From Candidatus Sulfotelmatobacter sp. (GTDB lineage Bacteria > Acidobacteriota > Terriglobia > Terriglobales > Acidobacteriaceae), in the NCBI GenBank assembly GCA_030040725.1, contig JASHTD010000146.1:1-5773 (forward strand): a DNA stretch of 5,773 nt, in the 5' to 3' direction. Made by a program: the position numbers and the translations under genes. Numbering within the stretch: the first letter of the stretch is position 1; every line of letters begins with the position of its first letter. The notes under the pieces were generated by a model that saw only the letters and a program-made list of their open reading frames with translations, searched no databases and was not told where the DNA came from. This document shows positions 1 to 4,870 of the stretch, piece after piece.

Positions 1-633
1 TGCTTCTGTCGCCTTCTGTACATCCTCGGCGGTAAGCCCAGGTGCGACTTCTTCCAGCACCAGGCCGTCTTTCGTGACGCGGATGTATGCCATCTCGGTG
101 ACTATCGTGTCCACCACTCCCACGCCGGTGAGCGGTAGAGTGCACTTTTTCAGAATCTTCGGTGCCCCATCTTTTGTCGTATGCTCCATCGCAACCACCA
201 CGCGTCGTGCGCCCGCCACCAGATCCATCGCGCCGCCCATGCCTTTGACCATCTTGCCGGGAATCATCCAATTCGCGAGATTTCCCTTCTCATCCACCTC
301 CATCGCGCCCAGCACGCTTAAATCGACATGCCCACCTCGAATCATGGCAAACGAGTCGGCGCTGGAAAAATACGACGTGCCCGCCATCTCGCTGACGGTC
401 TCTTTGCCCGCATTGATCAGGTCGGCGTCCTCGGTTCCTTCGAGCGGATACGGACCAATTCCCAGCATCCCGTTCTCCGATTGAAGAATCACCTCCATGC
501 CGGGCGGAACATGGTTCGCGATCAAAGTGGGCATGCCAATGCCCAGGTTCACATAAAACCCATCCCGTAATTCGCGCGCGATACGATTCACAATCCGGTT
601 CCGCTTTTCAACGTCTTTGCCGGGTTTGTTCAT
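1..633 (-). CDS. scoB: Succinyl-CoA:3-ketoacid CoA-transferase subunit B, 3' end cut off by the window
   Basis: Beta subunit of a family I CoA-transferase, which with the alpha subunit next door moves CoA from succinyl-CoA to acetoacetate or a similar 3-oxoacid in the cytoplasm. The frame is open from an ATG at 631-633 to the window edge, 211 codons without a stop; the family is usually about 215-220 residues, so only a short C-terminal tail is missing. Residues 51-58 read QSENGMLG, the active-site motif, with Glu53 the expected nucleophile that forms the glutamyl-CoA thioester. Further family blocks are NLGIGMPT (about 29-36), GAMEVDEKGNLANWMIPGK (about 108-126) and GMGGAMDLV (about 130-138). 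It follows scoA after an unusually long 122-nt gap holding a repeat. No strong Shine-Dalgarno lies close to the ATG; the nearest purine-rich stretch, AGGGTGA, is about 12 nt away. 3-oxoadipate or butyrate-acetoacetate CoA-transferase are close alternatives that sequence reading alone cannot exclude. Confidence 0.93.
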   Translation of the reverse strand, partial: MNKPGKDVEKRNRIVNRIARELRDGFYVNLGIGMPTLIANHVPPGMEVILQSENGMLGIGPYPLEGTEDADLINAGKETVSEMAGTSYFSSADSFAMIRGGHVDLSVLGAMEVDEKGNLANWMIPGKMVKGMGGAMDLVAGARRVVVAMEHTTKDGAPKILKKCTLPLTGVGVVDTIVTEMAYIRVTKDGLVLEEVAPGLTAEDVQKATEA

Positions 634-643
634 AGTTTCAACT

Positions 644-722
644 TGTCACCCTGAGCGCTGTCATCGTGAGCGAGGATTTTGCTTCGCGAAGCGAAGCAAA
701 ACCACAGTCGAAGGATCCCTAT
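644..722. repeat. Hairpin intergenic repeat, copy A (between scoA and scoB)
   Basis: The right end, AGTCGAAGGATCCCTAT (706-722), is identical over 17 bp to the right end of a second copy at 1498-1560. The left end module TGTCAYCSTGAGCG occurs twice in tandem here (644-657 and 659-672), as if partly duplicated. The core at 677-701 is a perfect hairpin: an 11-bp arm TTTTGCTTCGC, a GAA loop, and the arm GCGAAGCAAAA. It fills most of the spacer between the two subunit genes, so it would be transcribed in the sco mRNA. It has no transposase and encodes nothing recognisable. It resembles, from memory, short non-autonomous intergenic repeats abundant in some bacterial genomes. Confidence 0.8.
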
Positions 723-755
723 CACATCGTAGCGGCTGCTCATTTCTCACCGCCC

Positions 756-1457
756 TTACGCACTCGCTTTTCTTACCGTTCTCTTCTCAATCCTCCGCTC
801 GTACAACTCGCCCTGAAAAATTCTTTTCACGTAGACCGAGGGCGTGTGAATCGCGTCTCCATCCAGTTCTCCCGCCTCCACCAGATGTTCGACCTCGGCA
901 ATCGTCACTTTCGCTGCCGTCGCCATCATAGGATTGAAATTTCGCGCCGTCTTGCGATAAACCAGATTGCCCATGCGGTCGCCCTTCCACGCTTTCACGA
1001 ACGCGAAATCGGCCTTCAGCGCCCGCTCCATCACATAAGTGCGCCCATCGAACTCGCGCGTCTCTTTGCCTTCGGCAACAATGGTGCCGACGCCTGTGGG
1101 TGTGAAGAATGCCGGAATGCCCGCTCCTCCCGCGCGAATTCGCTCGGAAAACGTTCCCTGCGGCACAAGATCGAGCTGTACTTGCCCCGATAACACCATC
1201 GATTCCAGAAGTTTGTTTTCTCCAACGTAGGTTCCGATATGGCGGCGAATCTGCCCCGCGGCCAGTAAAAGTCCAATGCCCAATCCATCGACTCCGGCAT
1301 TGTTGCTGATGGTCGTCAGATTCTTCGATCCCTTGCGCACCAGAGCGCGAATCAGATTTTCGGGATTTCCGCACAGGCCGAAGCCGCCGAACATGATCGA
1401 GGATCCATCGACCACATCCTGGATGGCTTCATCTGCATTGGCGACGACTTTGTTCAT
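756..1457 (-). CDS. scoA: Succinyl-CoA:3-ketoacid CoA-transferase subunit A
   Basis: Alpha subunit of the heteromeric 3-oxoacid CoA-transferase, 233 residues, the usual length for this subunit. It carries the CoA-transferase family 1 glycine-rich signature GGFGLCGNPENLI at residues 24-36, a conserved NNAGVDGLGIGLLL block (52-65), YVGENKLLE (77-85), and the GAGIPAFFTPTGVGT segment (about 112-126), all typical of ScoA/OXCT rather than distant family members. The ATG at 1455-1457 gives the standard MNKVVANADEAI beginning, and nothing in frame upstream is needed. The partner scoB lies downstream in the same direction, so the two are very likely co-transcribed, although the 122-nt gap with a hairpin repeat is longer than usual for such a pair. 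Upstream, 149 nt with another repeat copy separate it from tyrA, which suggests it is a transcription unit distinct from the aromatic genes. I see no convincing promoter. AtoD- or PcaI-like substrate use remains possible. Confidence 0.95.
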   Translation of the reverse strand: MNKVVANADEAIQDVVDGSSIMFGGFGLCGNPENLIRALVRKGSKNLTTISNNAGVDGLGIGLLLAAGQIRRHIGTYVGENKLLESMVLSGQVQLDLVPQGTFSERIRAGGAGIPAFFTPTGVGTIVAEGKETREFDGRTYVMERALKADFAFVKAWKGDRMGNLVYRKTARNFNPMMATAAKVTIAEVEHLVEAGELDGDAIHTPSVYVKRIFQGELYERRIEKRTVRKASA

Positions 1458-1497
1458 AGCGTCCGCATTCTAAACGAAATGCGATTCCCTCACACTT

Positions 1498-1560
1498 TGT
1501 CATCCTGAGCGCGCGTTGCGTTGCGAAACGCAAAGCAACGTGAAGTCGAAGGATCCCTAT
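1498..1560. repeat. Hairpin intergenic repeat, copy B (between tyrA and scoA)
   Basis: Left end TGTCATCCTGAGCG (1498-1511) and right end AGTCGAAGGATCCCTAT (1544-1560) match the ends of copy A at 644-722, in the same orientation. The core is a 12-bp inverted repeat with one mismatch: CGTTGCGTTGCG (1514-1525), loop AAA, CGCAAAGCAACG (1529-1540). The outer ATCCT (1502-1506) can also pair with AGGAT (1550-1554), which lengthens the stem-loop. The core bases are quite different from those of copy A, yet both self-pair. No U-run follows in either direction, so it does not look like a standard intrinsic terminator. Confidence 0.8.
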
Positions 1561-1606
1561 TACCCTCACAAAACATGCTCAAAAGACGATTCTCTCTCAG
1601 CCGTGA

Positions 1607-2476
1607 TCACTCCTTGGCCTTCTTCAGCCCATGCGCCCGCTCAAATTCATCCGCCAATGCTCGTGTCGCCAGATTCTCGCGAATGTGCGCCAGCCGTTGC
1701 TCCACTCTCAACAGTGCGTCCTCAATATTTTTCTTATTGCTGATCGCAATATCCCGCCACATCGAATACGGACTCGAAGAAATCCGGGTCATCTCACGCA
1801 GCGCCCGGCCGCCTGCCGGAAGTAGCGGCGCTTCTTCGCCAAACTCTTCAACCAGAGCCGCAGCCAATGCCGTGGAGATCATCTGCGGCACGTGGCTGAT
1901 CCAGGCGCACAGCCGGTCGTGATCTTCCGCCGGCAGCATCGCGATGCGAGCGCCGATCCGGTCAATCCATCCCGCGAACTCGGCAAAGATTCCTGCATTC
2001 ATGCTCTGCGCAACGTTCTGATCAGGCAGCGGCGTCAAGAACCACACCGCATTCTGAAATAAATCGGAATCCGCGTAATCCACGCCGCAGTGCTCTTTCC
2101 CCGCCATCGGATGTCCGGCCAGATATCTTCTGCCCGCTTCTTTTCCAAACACCTTCATCGCTTGCTGCACAACCATCGCTTTTGTGCTGCCCACATCCGT
2201 CAGCAAAGTATTCGCCGGCAATGACGGGCCAAGGCGCCCGATCAGATCGACAATCGCCAACACTGGCGTGGCCAGCAGAACGACCTGACTGCCGCGCACT
2301 GCATCGGCCGGTTCGGCATACCCTTTATCGATCGCGCCGCACTGTTTCGCCCGCTGCAATGCGGACTCTCGGTCGCACCCCACAATCGTCCCGGCAAATT
2401 TTTTCTTGCGGAGTGCAAGCGCAAACGAGCCGCCGATCAGGCCTGTGCCGACGATCGTGATTTGGCGAATGGGCAT
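1607..2476 (-). CDS. tyrA: Prephenate dehydrogenase (TyrA)
   Basis: NAD(P)-dependent oxidative decarboxylation of prephenate to 4-hydroxyphenylpyruvate, the committed step to tyrosine; cytoplasmic. The 289 residues fit a monofunctional TyrA core without a fused mutase or a C-terminal ACT domain. An N-terminal Rossmann fold is marked by GTGLIGGS (10-17), followed by TDVGSTK (93-99). The substrate site is visible: GHPMAGKE with His122, SHVPQ with His195, and MTRISSSPYSMWRDI with Arg231; these correspond to the catalytic or binding His and Arg residues known in the Aquifex enzyme. Arogenate use cannot be excluded. The start is fixed: the Rossmann strand begins at residue 5, and the in-frame stretch upstream to a TGA at 2555-2557 contains no ATG, GTG, TTG or CTG. 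The sequence before the ATG (CAATTCTTT) is repeat-derived and shows no Shine-Dalgarno. It lies 119 nt after the DAHP synthase gene. Confidence 0.95.
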   Translation of the reverse strand: MPIRQITIVGTGLIGGSFALALRKKKFAGTIVGCDRESALQRAKQCGAIDKGYAEPADAVRGSQVVLLATPVLAIVDLIGRLGPSLPANTLLTDVGSTKAMVVQQAMKVFGKEAGRRYLAGHPMAGKEHCGVDYADSDLFQNAVWFLTPLPDQNVAQSMNAGIFAEFAGWIDRIGARIAMLPAEDHDRLCAWISHVPQMISTALAAALVEEFGEEAPLLPAGGRALREMTRISSSPYSMWRDIAISNKKNIEDALLRVEQRLAHIRENLATRALADEFERAHGLKKAKE

Positions 2477-2480
2477 AAAG

Positions 2481-2599
2481 AATTGAGTAATTGTGCGATT
2501 TAGGAATTGAGTAATTGTGCGATTTAGTAATTGAGTAATTTGAACATCGCATCCTCAAGGGCGGTTTAAAAGTGCTCAATTACAAAATTACTCAATTAC
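2481..2599. repeat. Tandem 24-bp AT-rich repeat with an inverted copy
   Basis: A 24-bp unit beginning AATTGAGTAATTGTGCGATT occurs at 2481-2504 and 2505-2528 with a single base difference at the end, followed by a partial third unit at 2529-2542. After about 40 nt of unrelated sequence the same motif returns in inverted orientation: AAATTACTCAATTAC at 2585-2599 is the perfect 15-bp reverse complement of GTAATTGAGTAATTT at 2527-2541, with a further CTCAATTAC at 2576-2584. The array fills the whole gap between the DAHP synthase and tyrA genes; it contains the DAHP synthase stop codon and ends 4 nt before the tyrA start codon. The unit is AT-rich, unlike its surroundings. There is no protein-coding or transposase sequence in it. 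Confidence 0.85.
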
Positions 2600-3615
2600 C
2601 CGATCGATCTTCCCACTGCCGGCGCAATCATCCGCAATTCATCCATCAGTTTGGTGAATTGCTCCGGAAACAAGGACTGTGCCCCGTCGGACCACGCCTT
2701 GTCGGGGTCGCAATGCACTTCGATCAACAACGCGTCAGCACCCGCCGCAACCGAGGCCCGCGCCATCGGTGCAACCTTGTCGCGGCGCCCGGTACCGTGC
2801 GAAGGATCGGCGGTCATCGGAAGGTGAGAGAGCTTGTGAATAATTGGAATCGCCGAAATATCCATGGTGTTGCGCGTATAAGTTTCGAAGGTGCGGATGC
2901 CGCGCTCGCACAGGATCACTTCGTAATTTCCTCCGGCCATGATGTATTCCGCCGAAAGCAGAAGCTCTTCGAGCGTCGCCGCGATACCACGCTTCAACAA
3001 CACCGGTTTTCGCACCTTGCCTAATTCACGCAGCAGGTTGAAATTTTGCATGTTGCGCGCGCCCACCTGCAGGATGTCGACGTAAGGAAGCATCATCGGA
3101 ATCTGCGAAATCTCCATCACTTCGCTGATCACCAGAAGCTTGAATTTCTCACCCGCTTCTCGCAGCAGCTTCAGTGCGTCCTCACCGTGCCCCTGAAAAG
3201 AATAAGGAGAGCTTCGTGGTTTGAATGCCCCGCCGCGCAGCACTTTCGCTCCCGCCTTCGACACCGCATCTGCCGTCGCGAACAGCTGCTCGCGCGATTC
3301 CACCGAGCACGGCCCAGCCATCACCACCACTTCGCTTCCTCCGATGCTGACCTCATTCGCGAGTTTGACAACTGTTCCTTCCGGACGAAATCCCTTGCCC
3401 GCAAGCTTGTAGGGTGAACTGATGCGATGAACTTCCTGCACTCCCGGCAGCAATTCGAGGTTGCGGATATCGAAATCGATCACCGCTCCCACCGCTCCCA
3501 GCACGGTTTGCCGCGCGCCCGTGGAACGATGAACTTCAAATCCCATCTTCACCAGATGATCAATCACCTGCTGAATCTGCTTCTCATCCGCCACATCCTG
3601 CATTGCCACAATCAT
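2596..3615 (-). CDS. aroF: 3-deoxy-7-phosphoheptulonate (DAHP) synthase, type I beta with N-terminal regulatory domain
   Basis: Condenses phosphoenolpyruvate and erythrose 4-phosphate to DAHP, the first step of the shikimate pathway. The 339 residues line up along nearly the whole length with my recollection of the 338-residue Thermotoga maritima enzyme. Residues 1 to about 70 form the ferredoxin-like (ACT-like) domain that in the Thermotoga protein binds tyrosine and phenylalanine for feedback inhibition; the barrel follows. Metal ligands are present: Cys103 in AGPCSVES, His273 in DPSHGTGRRD, Glu299 in IEVH and Asp310 in SDG. Substrate-binding blocks include LRGGAFKPRSSPYSFQG (126-142), GARN (185-188), LLKRG (206-210) and CERGIRTFE (236-244). 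The ATG at 3613-3615 has a good Shine-Dalgarno (GAAGG, 6 nt spacing). The stop codon at 2596-2598 lies inside a repeat arm. The gene symbol is by function only; aroG or aroA are used for the same family. It sits directly after chorismate mutase (73 nt). Confidence 0.95.
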   Translation of the reverse strand: MIVAMQDVADEKQIQQVIDHLVKMGFEVHRSTGARQTVLGAVGAVIDFDIRNLELLPGVQEVHRISSPYKLAGKGFRPEGTVVKLANEVSIGGSEVVVMAGPCSVESREQLFATADAVSKAGAKVLRGGAFKPRSSPYSFQGHGEDALKLLREAGEKFKLLVISEVMEISQIPMMLPYVDILQVGARNMQNFNLLRELGKVRKPVLLKRGIAATLEELLLSAEYIMAGGNYEVILCERGIRTFETYTRNTMDISAIPIIHKLSHLPMTADPSHGTGRRDKVAPMARASVAAGADALLIEVHCDPDKAWSDGAQSLFPEQFTKLMDELRMIAPAVGRSIG

Positions 3616-3688
3616 GGGAAACCTTCAGCCCAGAGCTCTCAGTTCATGCTATCGAATAATTCGGTGAAGTTGCATTTCAAGAGTCAGG

Positions 3689-4009
3689 CTAGTCATTCAC
3701 TTCGGAATCAAGCTCGGTCGCGGCTTGCGTGCTTTCCTGTGCTGCCGCAATCCCTTCCTTCTGAATATTGCGCATTACGTCCATAATCCGTTCGAAAATC
3801 CGCACCAGATCTTTTCCCGGCAGCGGCCCCTGGTTGAGCCGCTCCACATTTTCAAACACAATCCGCTCGCGATCCGGTTCATAGATCGGCAAGCTCGTAT
3901 GCCGCTTCAGGCGTCCAATCTCGACGGCTGCCCGCGCCCGCTCGCTCAGCAACTCGACCAGCCGCCGGTCAAGCTCATCAATTTTCTTTCGCCAGTCTGC
4001 GATATCCAT
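3689..4009 (-). CDS. aroQ: Chorismate mutase, AroQ type, monofunctional
   Basis: Rearranges chorismate to prephenate, the branch point to tyrosine and phenylalanine. The 106-residue all-helical protein matches the AroQ fold. Aligned by eye to the E. coli mutase domain, the active-site residues are Arg7 (R11), Arg24 (R28), Lys35 (K39), Glu44 (D48), Arg47 (R51), Glu48 (E52) and Gln83 (Q88), the last in MDVMRNIQ; the S84 position appears to be Met79. The DRER motif at 46-49 is diagnostic. After Gln83 comes a polar, Ala/Glu-rich tail of about 23 residues beyond the catalytic core, probably disordered. No dehydrogenase, dehydratase or DAHP synthase domain is fused to it. Its ATG immediately follows the trpA stop codon (TAAATG), with AGAAGG 5 nt upstream inside trpA, so translation is probably coupled. 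The neighbouring DAHP synthase is a natural partner; in Bacillus the two activities are fused. The family also contains inactive or secreted forms, but no signal peptide is seen. Confidence 0.93.
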   Translation of the reverse strand: MDIADWRKKIDELDRRLVELLSERARAAVEIGRLKRHTSLPIYEPDRERIVFENVERLNQGPLPGKDLVRIFERIMDVMRNIQKEGIAAAQESTQAATELDSEVND

Positions 4010-4786
4010 TTACGCCTTCTGAAGCTGCCGCGCGCAAAGCCTCTGCACAAATTGTGCAACTGCTTCCGCCTCATGTCCTCGGTTGTGCTCAATCGTCTCC
4101 ACGATCGCACTGCCGACCACTACTGCGTCGGCAAACTCTCCAGCCTCGGCAAACTGCTCCGCCGTGGAAATCCCGAATCCCACCGCGATCGGCAAGTTGG
4201 TAACGCGCCGCAAGCGCCGGACTAATTGTTTCGCATCGTCGGCCAGGTTTTGCCGCGCGCCGGTAACTCCGGTGCGGGAAACAGCGTAAACGAATCCTTG
4301 TGACGCTTCCGCAATGCGCTTCAACCGCGCGTCAGGACTTGTGGGCGCGGCCAGAAAGATCGGCGCCAGCTCGTGCGCTCGCATCGTCCTCAGGTATTCG
4401 TCCGCTTCTTCCACCGGCAAATCTGTCACCAGAGCTCCATCCACGCCCGCATGCCGCGTAACCTTGCAGAATTTTTCCATGCCCATCTGCAAAATCGGAT
4501 TCAGATACGAAAACACGATCAACCCCGCCGATTGCGAGTGCTGCCGTACTTCGGCGGCAAGCATTAAGACCTGCGACAGGCAAGTTCCGCATTTCAGTGC
4601 TCTCTCGCTCGCCCGCTGAATCACCGGACCATCCGCCACCGGATCGCTGAACGGCACTCCCAGTTCGATTACGTCCGCACCCGCGCCGATCGCCGCAAGA
4701 ACGACCTCGCGCGTCGTCGCCAGGTCGGGGTCGCCGCAGGTTACATACGCAACGAGGCCCGGCTTGTTGTAGAAAGCTAAAGGCAT
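4010..4786 (-). CDS. trpA: Tryptophan synthase alpha chain
   Basis: Cleaves indole-3-glycerol phosphate to indole and glyceraldehyde 3-phosphate; the indole is channelled to TrpB in the alpha2-beta2 complex. I start it at the ATG of 4784-4786, giving MPLAFYNKPGLVAYVTCGDPD and 258 residues, close to the usual length. A GTG at 4835-4837 would add 17 residues (SGPSVGNRKSTIGNLS), but that stretch is encoded by a tandem 7-bp repeat and is not family-like. Catalytic residues are present: Glu41 in ELGVPFSDP and Asp52 in VADGP (numbered from the ATG). Other family blocks are TDLPVEEADEYL, APIFLAAPTSPD, the loop SRTGVTGARQ, and the phosphate-binding GFGIST and VVGSAIVE segments. A weak GGAAA lies upstream of the ATG. 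The stop codon abuts the chorismate mutase start. Confidence 0.95.
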   Translation of the reverse strand: MPLAFYNKPGLVAYVTCGDPDLATTREVVLAAIGAGADVIELGVPFSDPVADGPVIQRASERALKCGTCLSQVLMLAAEVRQHSQSAGLIVFSYLNPILQMGMEKFCKVTRHAGVDGALVTDLPVEEADEYLRTMRAHELAPIFLAAPTSPDARLKRIAEASQGFVYAVSRTGVTGARQNLADDAKQLVRRLRRVTNLPIAVGFGISTAEQFAEAGEFADAVVVGSAIVETIEHNRGHEAEAVAQFVQRLCARQLQKA

Positions 4787-4870
4787 GCTCAGATTTCCGA
4801 TTGTCGATTTTCGATTGCCGACTGAAGGGCCAGACACATCGCCAATCGGAAATTTAAAATTGCAAATCGC
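4787..4870. repeat. trpB-trpA spacer with tandem 7-bp repeat and an inverted copy
   Basis: On the plus strand a 7-bp unit GATTNYC is repeated four times at 4792-4819 (GATTTCC, GATTGTC, GATTTTC, GATTGCC), followed by a degenerate GACTGAA. An inverted copy lies about 40 nt away: CAATCGGAAAT at 4843-4853 is the exact 11-bp reverse complement of ATTTCCGATTG at 4793-4803. The array begins 5 nt before the chosen trpA start and ends shortly before the trpB stop codon at 4871-4873. A transcript of either strand could fold into a stem with a loop of about 39 nt. Confidence 0.7.

Noticed and set aside
74..484. Plus-strand open frame of 136 codons at the left end
   Set aside because: It is the antisense shadow of scoB, whose active-site motif and family blocks are unmistakable on the other strand.
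666..1193. Long plus-strand open frame opposite scoA
   Set aside because: It begins inside a repeat and runs antisense to a clear CoA-transferase gene; its translation shows no recognisable domain. Such frames are expected opposite GC-rich genes.
1498..1606. Intrinsic terminator after tyrA
   Set aside because: The hairpin of repeat copy B has no following U-run on either strand, so it lacks the hallmark of a factor-independent terminator.
2325..2579. Minus-strand frame encoding a repetitive NYSITKSHNYSIPKSH-like peptide
   Set aside because: The peptide is a translation of the 24-bp repeat and then continues out of frame through the tyrA gene; it is not a plausible protein.
2481..2599. Possible CRISPR array
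   Set aside because: Units are directly adjacent without unique spacers, only two to three copies exist, and no cas genes are present.
3616..3688. Promoter or operator between chorismate mutase and DAHP synthase
   Set aside because: A TTGAAA on the minus strand has only a poor -10 match at suitable spacing, and the small palindromes here (CGAATAATTCG at 3653-3663, AGAGCTCT nearby) are too short to be meaningful alone.
3725..4225. Plus-strand open frame of 166 codons
   Set aside because: It spans the chorismate mutase-trpA junction on the opposite strand and has no family features.
4787..4837. 17-residue N-terminal extension of TrpA from a GTG start
   Set aside because: The extension is encoded by the 7-bp tandem repeat and does not resemble TrpA N-termini; the ATG at 4784-4786 gives a family-like start.
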